From: Lophium mytilinum
Lineage: Eukaryota > Ascomycota > Dothideomycetes > Mytilinidiales > Mytilinidiaceae
NCBI GenBank assembly: GCA_010093605.1
Contig: MU004197.1
Coordinates: 744,001 to 808,000, forward strand
DNA length: 64,000 bases
Direction: 5' to 3'
Shown here: one piece after another, positions 13,760-24,974 of the stretch
Layout of the letters: each line of letters opens with the position of its first letter
Numbering within the stretch: the first letter of the stretch is position 1
Notes under the pieces: generated by a model
Seen by the model: only the letters and a program-made list of their open reading frames with translations
Database searches by the model: none
Told to the model about the DNA's origin: nothing
Position numbers and translations under genes: made by a program

Positions 13760-14280
13760 CCCGAAAAGATTGGGTTGGTCTTATACTAAGAAAAAAATAA
13801 GCAGCAAGATAGCCAAAGATATGTGGGTAATCCGGTACTTAAAACATCTCGAGGGGGGCCTTTTACTGGTTTGTGACTGGGAACATTTCGAGTCTTACAT
13901 GACTGCCAAATTCACTGCATTTTAGAGTAAGGGAAGTAGTGGATAATGGAACACCCGAAACTCAATCCTCGACCGAAATGGCAAAGCTAGGTGAAGACAA
14001 AGAAAAGCAGGAAGCGGTGAATGATCCGGATTGAGAAATTTTGGTAGGCGTGCCGGCCTTGAAACAATTTGGCAAGCAAAAAGTGTCTAGACCGCCGTTC
14101 TGTAATACCATATCTCTCTTACCATTCACGTCATGTACGACTATCATCGTTCCACGCCGTCGGGCGCATCCCGATGCATGTAGATAAGAGGAGAAAGCTC
14201 TCCCGCAGGCATGGTCATTGTGCTCAACGTCTCTCTATGCGTCAACTGTTCTCTCTTTTCAGTATCTGATATTATCCAGA
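13760..14280. promoter_or_regulatory. Divergent promoter between PKS and FSH1 hydrolase
   Basis: This 521-bp gap lies between the start codons of the PKS (-) and the hydrolase (+), so both genes must be driven from it. A GCATCCC core sits at 14,165-14,171 next to 'gatgcatg'. Related GAATGCATCCC sites lie at 17,875-17,885 and 19,247-19,257 in two other cluster promoters. No binding factor is known from the sequence. Confidence 0.5.
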
Positions 14281-15174
14281 ATGCGTTTCCTCTGCCTGCA
14301 TGGTTTAGGTACCAACAGTGAAGTGATTATCACCCCTCCATTACCAGACGCTGTCGATCACCGAGAATTAGCTGACGAGAGTATTAATTAGATATTCTCA
14401 GCCCAGACAGGTATGCAACCACAAAAAGAACCGACGACATGTCCACGGCTCATGCTCCGCGCCGCAATCTAGTGTCTCTCCGCTACGAGATGGAAGACGG
14501 CCACGCGTTCGATTTTGTGGAAGGCACCATCCCTGCATCTCCCGCCCCAGGTACGTAGAGTAACACCAACTCCGGCCCGAAGTGGCCGGACTGACTGGCC
14601 CCGCTTATACCAAATAGAGACAAAGTCGTACTATCCCGATGCGGACGCACACTTCAATTACTTCGACCTGGACTCTGTGGAGAGCATGCAACGAGCGTTG
14701 AAGCAGCTCGACGACTATGTCGAGTTGGAAGGGCCATACGATGGTGTCATTGCGTATTCGCACGGCGCCGCACTCGTAGCTACCTACATTGCTGGTCAGA
14801 CATTGGGATTGGGGCTGGATGAGTATGGTGCACCCCAAGCTCACACTCGCCCTCCCTTCAAGTGTGCCATTTTCATATCGGGGGCCCGCCCGGCTGATCC
14901 AACAGTTTTGCAACGGGGTGAGCTTCGTCTGCTCAATGCGGAGCAGGACGGTGTTCTACTGCATCTGCCTACGGCGCATATTTGGGGCACCAATGACAGT
15001 TTGTACCCCGATACCAGTCAGTACCTCAGCCAGCTGTGCGATTCAGAATCCAGAGCCGTATTTCTGCATGAAGAGGGCCATAATGTACCGGGCGGAAAGG
15101 CGCGGGAGGCTGTGCTTGGAGCTAGCAAGGCCATTCGGCGCACTATGGACAAGGCTATGGTTGTGCTACAATGA
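14281..15174 (+). CDS. FSH1-family serine hydrolase (LovG-like trans-acting thioesterase candidate)
   Basis: Four exons (14,281-14,322; 14,392-14,410; 14,473-14,550; 14,618-15,174) join in frame to about 231 residues, the usual size of FSH1 alpha/beta hydrolases. The start MRFLCLHGLGTNS is the family's N-terminal oxyanion-hole strand. The nucleophile elbow is AYSHGAAL, the acid is probably the Asp in WGTNDSLYPD, and the His is in HEEGHNVPG. In lovastatin-type clusters, LovG of this family cleaves the finished chain from the HR-PKS. Its divergent pairing with a PKS lacking a release domain supports that role here, but the substrate is inferred. Confidence 0.88.
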
Positions 15175-15422
15175 TTCTGTTGAGGATAAGCGTTATAGTC
15201 ACACCATATATGTCAGGGGACCCTGTACGGATGGTGCTGTGGAACATAGGCGTGAACAAAGGGAACTCACTGAAACATTCAATTTGTAGTGCAATTCCCA
15301 TCGTACGATATAGTTGCATCATCCCGAAGCTGACACGTCCCGCCTGCATGATGACTGGGAAAGGATTCGTGAAGCATTGCAAATATTTGTCTACGTCGCT
15401 TTGCTGCTCGGCCCCAACCCTT

Positions 15423-17452
15423 TCACGCTATCCATCCCCTATTCGACCAATTGCGATTCCAGCCTAGACCTACTGCCAGGATTTGCGCCGCGGCGAAAGC
15501 TATGATAGTAGCATCCTGCAAGTTGTAGGCCTTGGCAAGCTCCCGAATAACTTCCACTCGCACAGATGGTGGGAGGCTCTTCAAACCCTCGGTACTTTGG
15601 AGAAAATCGGATAGCGTCGTGGGGTCCAGAATGTTCGCTAGCCCGGATTTGACTCGCTCATTCCAAACGTTGGATGCGATGGCGATTCCAATGACCCCTC
15701 CCAAAAAGCGGAATTGGATGACGGCCCCTGACGCAATCGCTATGAGAGCATCAGCAACGTATCTGTGCGTTCTAGCACTGTCAAGACTCACATAAGTTCT
15801 CTTGACCCGCCATGAATGGTGTGGCGAGCACCAAAATGCCGAAGGACATTCCCATGCCGGCTCCAGCTATCGCCGCATATCCGTAACCACTATTAGGGAA
15901 CTCGCTAGTCGTGGGGAGCGTCGTTAGTAAGGCCAAGCCAATTGTCTGTAGTCCTGCTCCGATAAGTAAGACGTAGGCTACTGGTAGACGTCGTTTAGAG
16001 CCAAAGACGTTTGCGAGGACAGCGCCAAACGCTGCGCCAAAGGTGTATGGAAGCAAATGAATTCCGGCCTTCAGAGCACTTTCTCCAGAAACGACCTGCA
16101 ATCGCTGTGGAAGAAAAATGACAACGACGTTGAATGGGACACCTGCAAGAAAACTAGATCTATCATGGCGTCAGCGAAGTGAAAGTGGTTATTTTTAATT
16201 GGGCGCTGTCGAAGTCTTACAGAAGCGTGGCAGCCCACACACGATCGCTGACGAACAGCCAAGGAAGGAGTGGTTCTTGCCCTGTTCTCCCTTGGGATAC
16301 ATACCACTCCCAAGCAAAGAACAAGATCCAGCTAATCCCAGACAGGACCAAGAGAGCTATTGTTCCCCCATTGGACCATCCAAAGCGAAGTGAGACTTCG
16401 ATGAGAACAGATGATAACAGCAGGGACCCAGCCAATAGAAGTATAGCACCAACAAAATCGATCTTTTGAAGTCCTTTGGAAGAGAAGGTAGGCATGCGTC
16501 TATCGATGGGATGGTGATCTGGCGCGTGGAATGGGAAGCCCCGTGGTACGGCGAGGGCTAAAATTGCCAGGACAAAGACACCGACGGGCAAGCTAGATGA
16601 TTGTCAGGTGCAGCACGATTTGATTTGTGGATTGCTTACTTCAGGTAGAATACCCATCTCCAAGTGGTGTGGCTACTGATCAGACCGCCGAGAAGCGGGC
16701 CCAACAAAGTCGCCATCGCAACCGACACCGAGTTTATTGCCCCGTACAATGGTAACTTACTTTTGGGGACCATCTCATACGTGAATAAGGTAGACATGGA
16801 GTAGCATCCCGCCCCACCAACGCCTTGAAAAGTTCGGCAAATAATGCTGTAGCCGCGTTACCATGTTGCTCGGTACTGAAGAAAGATGGGGTGGTATATG
16901 AATGTTGAGCTTACAGCTGGGTCATGGTCTGACAACCTCCGCAAGCGCCAGAGAAGGCCGTGAAGATGAGCATGCTGGCGAAGAAGGTAGTCTTGCGACC
17001 AAAGACGTCGCTGAGCTTGGACCATAATATCATGAAACCTGTGAGGTGTAAGAAGCGGCTACGGACGTGCAGTACTTGACCTGAAAGAATTCGTCTCTTA
17101 CCCATGTACGTCACCAAGTATGCGCTCACAATCCAGCTAGTCTCGCTGAAACCATTGAGATCCCTTACAATAGCAACGAGAGAGGTGCTGACGATAGTAA
17201 CCTCAAGATTGATCACGAGTAGTGCAAGGACGACACTAGATCTTCGGTCAACAAGCTGCACAGCGCTAATTCTTCCAGCCATCATAGAAGTACGTACGCC
17301 AGGGTCGTCAAGTGTAATCGCCAGCCAAAGAGGTAAGAGAGCTGGCGCTCTCCCAACATAGGAGCCGCTTCGCCATTATCCGTTTCGACGTCGCTTCGAG
17401 CGTTGGAGATTCGAGGCAGCTCCATGGGCTGCTCGCCGGCCTTTGAGTTCAT
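15423..17452 (-). CDS. MFS transporter, 14-TM drug/metabolite efflux type
   Basis: Several exons on the minus strand encode many hydrophobic helices typical of fungal DHA2-like multidrug exporters. Conserved landmarks are LLVINLEVTIVSTSLVAI, the loop LSDVFGRKTTFFAS (MFS motif A region), a CRTFQGVGGAG-like segment and the long loop before FVGAILLLAGSLLLS. I chose the start MNSKAGEQPMEL at 17,452; an upstream in-frame ATG at 17,557 would add 35 residues that look like untranslated leader. The C-terminal end (…NRGWIA, stop at 15,423) is atypical and could hide a last intron. It converges with the FSH1 hydrolase and probably exports the cluster product. Confidence 0.85.
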
Positions 17453-17957
17453 TGCATTCCTTGGTCTTGGTGGTTCTGGGTGTCGTGAGATGAGGGGGCG
17501 GGGGAGGAGGGGGTCGTTCGGTGAGCAGGAGGTCGTTCGGTGAGCGAGCATGTGCATTGATCTTTAAGCAAGAGAGGGTGAAACAAGCTTTGGGGCGCCG
17601 TCGCGGGAGCGGTTAAAACGCCACCAACGGTCGCCTATCACGGGAGGCGCACGGATTATATGCATTGGTTGGCCCTTAGCTGCAGTGTCACGAAGAAGGC
17701 AGAGCCCACTATGGCTCGGCCTTCGCGGCTTCATAGATTTGTCTCTACGATGCGGCAGCCCTTTCCTTGACACTGTATCAGAATGTTTTTTGATGTATCC
17801 AAATCTACCTATTCATCCGCTTGAATTTGTTCTGAAATAGCTCAAACGGTCAACGTTCAAACGCTACGCGACTGGAATGCATCCCTTGCACTTAGGCTCC
17901 GCCACCTCTATCTAGCTTAAAACTCAACTGCCCGCTCCTCCATACTACTCCCAAATC
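17453..17957. promoter_or_regulatory. Upstream region of the MFS transporter
   Basis: About 500 bp separate the MFS start from the stop of the next minus-strand gene. A GAATGCATCCC site lies at 17,875-17,885, identical to one at 19,247-19,257. Nothing else was recognised. Confidence 0.4.
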
Positions 17958-19095
17958 CTAATGCATGATGATAGTTCTCTCTTCGTCCTCGGTTTTGCGA
18001 GATCGGTGGGATTGGTCGTTGTCTGAGCTCTGCGACTCAATCTTGACCATCCGATGAGAGTCCAATCGTGATTGTGGAAAAGACGAAGTAGTTGTCGTGC
18101 GTTTAGATAGCAACGACGAAAGCTGCGACTTATCCCAAACCCGAGCGACAACGGGCTTCAAGCAAACGAGACAGGCTGCGATGAGATATAGTCCTGGCTC
18201 GATGATGGAAAGGACGATAAGCCTTGTCGCAGTCCACGTGCCGTCCTTTGCGAAATCTCTGGTGAAGAAGCCGACGAATCGGATGATGGCTGTCACTACT
18301 CCACTGGAGGCATGTGTCAGTTTGTGATCATCCCTTATTGGAGAGGAAATACGGACATGGAACCTGTTGCAAAGGTGATTGCCAATCCTGCCTTTACGTT
18401 CCTTGAGACATGAAGCTTAAGAATGACAGGAACCGGTAGGCCCAGCATGATTAGGTCAGTCAGAATGTTCATTAACGAGCTCCATCGATACCAAGCATCG
18501 ATGTCGATACAGTGACCGCCTCCGGGAAGTTTCGGATTCCAAAGGTACTCCAAAGGGACGCAGATGACGAATGCTGGAACCATAGATCCGATGCAGTTCG
18601 CTACGATGAGGCCCGCCGTTATCCAGCAGACCACACGGTGAATGGGTTCGCTGAAGATTCGAAGATACAGGCAGAGGATGCTGAGTTTCGGCATGGCGAT
18701 GGCAGGGAGATACATGAGTGGAATGATGAAGGTGAACTTGGCCCATGTCTCTAGCTTCCAAGGCGTGTTCTTTGCTACGGCAACGACATGATAGCCTACT
18801 CCGCCCGCATAAACGTCGACTTAATAAAAGTCAGACCAGTGGTCGAGCAGATCCTTTTGAAGATGTCTACATTACCTAGACAAGCCGCAATGACAGCATA
18901 AGAGAAGATGGCGGCGGCTACGATGAAGGCATCGTCCCATCCCCAAGGAGCCCTTTTCATAGTTCGAGAGATGAAGCGCAGGCATACGAAAATGAAGTGA
19001 AGCACGATAAAAATTGAGGCGCAGACGATGACGCTGTCACCATTATACTCTGCTAGGTACTCGGGCGAGTAATGTGGCTCGGAACTGTTTTCCAT
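17958..19095 (-). CDS. PTH11/SAT4-type (fungal rhodopsin-domain) membrane protein
   Basis: The protein begins at 19,095 (MENSSEPHYSPEYLAEYNGD) and has seven predicted helices in the order and with the motifs of the fungal 'rhodopsin domain' family: a RFISRTMKRAPWGWDDAFI segment after helix 2, LYLRIF after helix 4, WYRWSSLMNILTDLIMLGLPVPVI, and a hydrophilic C-tail ending KTEDEERTIIMH. At least two introns are visible (donor near 18,875 and an intron around 18,300-18,360). Family members include the Magnaporthe PTH11 receptor but most are uncharacterised. It is divergent from the adenylation gene with a 340-bp shared promoter. Proteins of this type are often embedded in secondary-metabolite clusters; a sensing or transport role here is speculative. 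Confidence 0.82.
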
Positions 19096-19435
19096 GTTAG
19101 TGATTATTCACCAATAGAAGGCCAGGAAAGGAAGGATGAAGCCTCAAGAGACGAAGACGAAGGCTGAATATGTGAGAAGGCGGCGCTGCTGACACCCGTG
19201 GCAAGGGAGCGGCGCCATGGAGGAATATACGAAGCGGGGGTGTCTCGAATGCATCCCAGCGGCATGTACTCCCTCAATTAATTTTGACTAGAATTGGGAT
19301 GTGTTGGTGTCACGGTGTTAGGCACCCAGTGTCAGGCACCCAGCTTGGTCGGGGCTCACGACCTCGGGACTTGATAAACCTCAACATCAAACTTAGAGTT
19401 CTCCTTCGACTCTCCACAACCTTTGAGCAACAATA
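19096..19435. promoter_or_regulatory. Divergent promoter of PTH11-like and adenylation genes
   Basis: A 340-bp gap between two start codons on opposite strands. It contains GAATGCATCCC at 19,247-19,257, shared with the MFS upstream region, and a direct repeat of 'aggcacccag' at 19,320-19,341. Confidence 0.45.
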
Positions 19436-21235
19436 ATGGCCGATAAATTGAGCCCCTGGCCATCTGCCCGTCACAGTCTTGTTGTCCATCATGTCGATCG
19501 AATCGCCAAAGACCACCCCGAAACTCCGTACGCCGAGTATCCGCGCTCGCCCACATCGTTCACCGAGGGCTTTCGCACAGTATCATACCGCGAACTTGGA
19601 AATGCAGTCAATGGCTTCGCCTGGTGGATCGAGGATCGTCTAGGTAAAGGCGATGCCTTCCCTACGTTGGTCTATCTTGGTCCCCACGATCTGCGCTTCA
19701 TCATCTTCGTTTTGGGGGCGGTCAAGGCGGGCTATAAGGTAAGCTTGCAGTTCCACAACATGCTCACTTTGCATAATCGGGCTCACTCACCGGCGTCCAG
19801 ATGCTCTTTCCGGCACCACGTTACAGTGCAGAGGCTATCTCGGCCTTAATAGTCCAACTCGACGGCAAAATCATGCTCACGCCTGCCAGCCGTCCAGCTA
19901 TCACGGACATGGTTCTAGCCAAACACGAAATGGAAGTCCACCAAGTTCCAGAATTGGATGAGCTCCTCGACCAGGTCCATCCCCATTACCCCTACGACAA
20001 GACATTTGAAGAAGCGCTCGCCGAGCCACTCGTGGCGGTGCATACCTCAGGCACAACTGGGTTTCCTAAACCGATCATTTGGACCCATGAGTGGGCCGAT
20101 AGCTTTGGCGCCGAACGATATTTGCAGCCGCCGGCCAACTTTGAATCCATGGACGGACATATCTTGGGGACACGTGTGTTCAGTCTGATGCCTACCTTCC
20201 ATGTAAGTCCCAGCCGCTGGGATACAAGCTGCGAGCTAACGTAGGGGACAGGCGTCACACTTGTTCGCAAGCATTTTCTTTTCAATCTATCGGGGTACGG
20301 TGTTAATCTACCCCTTGTCCGGCATGCCACCCTCGGCAGCCATGGTTGCAGATGCACTACGTTACACAAAGGCGGACGTTGTCGCACTACCGCCCCCTTA
20401 CTTGGAAGAGATGGGCGCCAATCCAGAGACGCTCCAACGGATCTCTGACCAAGTCGAATATGTCATGTGGGCCGGGGGCGACGTGTCTGTTGCAGCCGGG
20501 GACGCCGTAAACGCCAGGATGAAGCTCTTCACGACCTGCGGTTCCACCGAATGTGGACTGTGGCCCCTACTCGGGCCTGCCGTTTGGAACGCAGATCAAT
20601 GGCACTACATGCGATTCCATCCCGCGATGAACATGCGACTTGACCTCTCCTCGGAAGCCGAGGGCATCTACGAGGCCATCATCCAACGCAACGAAAATCA
20701 CAACGACACGTATGTGCAACCCATTTTCAGGCTCTTCCCCGACCTCGAGGAGTACGGAACTGGTGATCTCTTCCTTCGCCACCCTTCGGATTTGGATCTT
20801 TGGCGGTATCACGGCCGCGCCGATGATCTGCAAACATTCTCGCTCGGGGGGAAGTTCCATCCCACAGCGCTGGAGCAGCGCTTGACTCAGCATCCTGATG
20901 TGCACGAGGCTATGCTGGTAGGGACCGGGTTTCCACGAGCTGCTTTGCTCCTTCGTTTGAAAGAGAGCTGCTCAAGTGATGGTCTTACGAACGTTTGGCC
21001 GCTTATCGAAGAATCGAACAGGACGTGTCCGGCGTATGCCATAATCTTAAGGCAGCTTGTGTATTTGGTTGACCCAGACAAGCCTTTTCCAAGGACTGTC
21101 AAAGGGACCGTGCAGCGAAAAGTCACTGTCGAGTTGTATCTAGAAGAGCTGCAAAGATTATTCAAAGAGCCTAACGGAAAGTCCCTTGCACCGCCCTCGG
21201 CATTCTCGCTCCTCACAGAAAACAACAACAAATAA
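19436..21235 (+). CDS. Stand-alone adenylate-forming enzyme (AMP-binding domain)
   Basis: Three exons (19,436-19,738; 19,801-20,202; 20,252-21,235) give 562 residues. The AMP-binding core is clear: P-loop-like HTSGTTGFPKPI, the GSTECG motif, GTGDLF and the hinge GRADDL, followed by a C-terminal subdomain. The sequence resembles the adenylation part of fungal NRPS-like carboxylic acid reductases, but it ends after the A domain, with no carrier protein and no reductase. The usual catalytic C-terminal Lys region is present only loosely (KGTVQRKVTVELY). It could make an acyl-AMP or acyl-CoA from the released polyketide or activate a side-chain acid; the substrate cannot be read from the sequence. 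It is transcribed towards the hotdog thioesterase. Confidence 0.85.
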
Positions 21236-21503
21236 AGAGCTTTGGATCATCGGACTGAGCAAATTTGGAGGGGCTGTAGTTTGTGGATAAGTTTGCAGGC
21301 CTCTTAGTTGGATATTTCCGTAGAGTGAACGATCACTTCTTGTGCTCAAGGTAACAAATGAAGTCTATTGATTTCCAGCGTGCATTTATGTCGCCTTTAC
21401 ACAGAGTTCATCTCTTCCGAAAGTCGAACCAATACACCATTGAATCCACCATACCATCCCCGTTATCTACACCTATCCCGTGCTAGCAGCTGCACTCAGA
21501 GCC

Positions 21504-22196
21504 TCACAGCTGAGAAACCGGCCGCTTCGGCGGATGACTCTTCTCCCACTCCGCATGAAGCGCATTCGCCTTCTCCACCTTCTCCTTGATCTGCGCATAC
21601 AGAGCACAATACGGCTCGCCCGCCTTCAAAAGATCCGCCGGCCGACCGGTCGCAAAGTCGACGAACACAACCCAGCCCGCACACTCCGCCACAACAGCCT
21701 GCTGCCGCATCGACCAGATCGTCGTAGTAGTGAAGTAGCGATCCGACCGCATGTCGCTAAGCCGGTTCCCAACGAGCATCTAGATCCACGCGTTAGTGAA
21801 CGGCTCCTAGAACTATACGAACGCGGCGTGGCTTACTGAGTCCGGATACGCCGCCGGCCGCTTGAGATTGTACGTGTAGCCCTTCAGCACGGGGCCGATG
21901 GCCTTGCCGCGCAGCATGTCGGCGTACTTGTCGCCCATCACGGTGGAGAAGGACTCGAAGAGGCGCATGTTGGCCGTCGATGCGTACTTGGCGTAGATGG
22001 GGTTCGAGACGTGGTTGTTAGGGTCCTGGTCCGAGGACCAATCGATGGGTATCTCGGCCAGGGAGTCGTAGTCGTAGCCCATGTTGACGGCGGTGTCGAC
22101 GGCTTGGGTGCGCAGGGCGTCGTAGGGTGAGGGTGCGCAGGGGTGGTAGTTGGAGGAGGCTTCGAGGGGAGAGTCGAATTTGGTTTTGCCGGCCAT
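21504..22196 (-). CDS. Hotdog-fold thioesterase (4HBT-like)
   Basis: Two exons, split at about 21,781-21,835, encode about 212 residues starting MAGKTKFDSPLEASSNYHPC. The segment WSSDQDPNNHVSNPIYAKYA matches the conserved N-x-H-V-x-N/D-x-x-Y helix start of 4-hydroxybenzoyl-CoA thioesterase-like hotdog proteins, and MRSDRYFTTTTIWSMRQQ / VVAECAGWVVFVDFATGRP forms the central sheet. Such proteins hydrolyse acyl-thioesters and are frequent cluster members in ascomycetes. With the FSH1 hydrolase 7 kb away, the cluster has two potential releasing or editing enzymes. It is divergent from the P450. Confidence 0.8.
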
Positions 22197-22699
22197 TGTG
22201 GTGAGGTTGATGGTGTTGATGATTTTGATGGTGTTGATGAAAAGAAGAGGGTGTAGGCGGGATACTGAAGAAGCTGGCTGGATAGATTGCTGGTGAGGAT
22301 GATGCTGTGCCTCTTCCCATAACCGAGCGGTTTGAGCATTAGCGTGTCGGTTAAAGCTGCAAGGCAGCCGTTGATCGACCGGCCGCTAGTCTAGTCGCAC
22401 GGAATCCCGGCAGCCATCCTTGTGACCGCTGAGCACCAGTGAAATCACCCCATTCGGGCCGAGGGCTTTATGCACTGGCACCACCAGTTTTCTGTGCAAC
22501 CTCCTAGCTTTACATGTGAATACACGCGTCAGGGTGGCTGAGTTGTCAATTCCCGCCGTCATTCTGCCCCAGTTCAGAAGTGAAGGAAAGGCGAATTGTT
22601 GAGATGATTATATTGCACGACGGCTACCAATATACACGTAGTTAATAGGCTGGTATAGAGGGGATTAGGACCAACCGTATTCAGCATTGCTAAACCACG
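22197..22699. promoter_or_regulatory. Divergent promoter of thioesterase and P450
   Basis: A 503-bp gap between two outward-pointing start codons. GC-palindrome stretches (gaccggccgctag near 22,378 and ggaatcccggc near 22,400) are present. I saw no motif clearly shared with the other cluster promoters. Confidence 0.4.
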
Positions 22700-24587
22700 A
22701 TGCTCGAACGTTCAACGGCCTCGAACTCGACCAAATCTCTAACCATGGCTGCCACGTCCACTTCCTTTGTCTTCATTCTTTCTCTAGCAATAGCTTTCTC
22801 ATTTCTCACGGTAAGCCTGTTTGCTCCATTTAGCTCAAAATATCTCTTTCTTCATACGAGCTAAGGGAAGATAGGTCCTCGGCATTTGTGCCTATCGACT
22901 ATGGTTCCACCCTCTCTCCAAATACCCCGGCCCTTTCTGGGGCAGCATCACCAATCTCCATGCCGCTTACCACTCGTGGAAAGGCGACTTGCATCTTGAT
23001 ATGTGGAGATGCCATGAGAAATATGGTTAGATGAACCACCCCCTACTCTTGCCATTGCTGAGTCATTTTCAAGGTGACCACGTACGTTACGGTCCCAATC
23101 GCCTCATATTCAACACTGCCGAGTCTATAAAAGGTAAGTCATGAAACCAACTTTTGCTTCCTCTAGTTCCGACATAGGCTGATCGATTACTTTAAGATAT
23201 TTACTCCTCTGGCAAGAATGTGCAAAAATGCAAAGGCTATTTGACCATGATGCATCGAGTCCCCAATACCATTACCCAACGCAATAAGGCTCTTCACGCA
23301 AAACAACGTCGACTCTTGAGTCACGGATTCTCCGACGCTGCACTCCGATCCTATGAGGAGACCATCGATCGCCACATCCAACGGCTTAGCGAGCAACTTG
23401 GCTCCAGTTGCTGCGAATCCGATGAGAGTTGGTCTTGCGTAAGGGATATGTCAAGATGGAGTAGGTAGATTGGAAGACTATAACAAGTATATAGGCGCTA
23501 ATCCAATCTAGCCGGGTACATTACTTTTGATATCATGCTAGACATCATTTACGGTCGTCGGAGTGAGATGGTCACCAAAGAAGACAACAGATATCTCCTT
23601 GAGGCCATCGAGAAATCCAACATCCGAGTTGGCGTTTTGATGCCGCTTTGGTATCTCAAAGGCAGCAGTATTGAGCGATATCTTTTCCCGAGCTCCATTG
23701 TGGCGCGTTACAAATTTCTTACCTTCGTCAAAGCTCTTCTCAAAACCAACGACGATGAAAGAAGTGAGTCTTCAGCGAGGAAGAGTGTATACTCGATCAT
23801 GAAGGGATCGGAAGATAAGGAGGGCCTCGGACCGAATGAGATTGCTGCGGAGTCAACGAACCTAATCGTAGCAGGTAGGTTCCCTTCACTACTTTTCACA
23901 TTTGTGCTTCTACTGACACGCCAGGGTCTAGGCTCCGACACAACCTCCACCGTTCTCGCCGCCGCCTTGTTCTACTTATCTCGGACTCCCACAGTATATG
24001 CGAAGGTAGCAGCCAAAATCCGGTCTTGCTTCCACCGCCCTATCGACCTCCAAAATCGCTCCCTCCTGCATTCATGTCTCTACCTCCGGGCTTGCATTGA
24101 AGAGAGCATGCGTATGGCGCCACCGATCGCATCCGCCCTTTTCCGCGAGGTGGAACCCAGTGGCGCCATGATCGACGGCCACTTCATCCCTGCCGGCGTC
24201 GACATCGGCACTTGCATTTACAGCGTCCATCACAACAGTCAGTACTTCACAGACCCCTTCCAATTTATGCCAGAGCGCTGGCTGCCACTGAAAGATGGGA
24301 GCAACAAGGAAGAGGTCCAAAGTGCTCATAGCGCCTTCATGCCTTTCTCGGTCGGTTCACGCAGCTGCATTGGCAAGGCGTTGGCTATGATGGAGCTCCA
24401 AAGCATCCTAGCCAATCTCCTATTCTTCTTTGACTTCCGCGTCGCTGAGGGTGACGTAGGTGCCATTGGTGAAGGGAGCAAAGACGCGGAGTGGGGAAGA
24501 CACCGGGAGGGTGAGTATCAGCTGTATGATCATCTCACAGCGATGAAGTATGGCCCTTTTCTACAGTTTCGTAAGCGTGCGCTGTAG
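22700..24587 (+). CDS. Cytochrome P450 monooxygenase
   Basis: About six introns interrupt the gene. Exon 1 (22,700-22,810) encodes an N-terminal membrane anchor ([16 protein letters not shown]), followed by the proline-rich hinge [18 protein letters not shown]. The I-helix motif AGSDTT is split by an intron near 23,876-23,925. The K-helix ExxR is EESMRMAP, the PERF region reads QFMPERWLP, and the haem-binding loop [15 protein letters not shown] carries the Cys ligand. The protein is near the usual 500 residues and appears intact. As the last gene of the cluster it is the likely hydroxylase or oxidase of the polyketide. An alternative start 45 bp downstream (MAATSTSF) would also keep the anchor. 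Confidence 0.9.
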
Positions 24588-24960
24588 ATGACGGCGCCGC
24601 ATATCTCCGAACATACTTTCGATGGCTCGGCAATCAGGCAGTTCTAGATTACTAGCATCTATAGAGCAGGTGTCAGAGGCGGCATCCGTCATCTACCTCG
24701 AATGAGACTTATGAAACTATCACACTTGCATTTTCCCTCTCGGCGGCTGCCGAGATGTCTTGATTAGTCTATGATCCCTGTCGACGACCCTGGGAAGAAT
24801 GGCGCCTGCGCGGGCCGGTCCGCCCGATCGGCCTCCCTGCTAGCATGGGAGATCCCTTTTGCAGATCGAAAGTCAAGCCCCTAAGTATTTGAAACGAAAG
24901 AGCCGGAAAGATGGAATATGTCGGCCGGATACCCTCCGCGGTCGCTGAGAGGAGCCCGAA
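24588..24960. other. Intergenic, nothing recognised
   Basis: About 370 bp after the P450 stop codon with no supported gene. It marks the edge of the cluster and the start of a repeat-rich desert. Confidence 0.5.
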
Positions 24961-24974
24961 ATCACATTCGCCGT

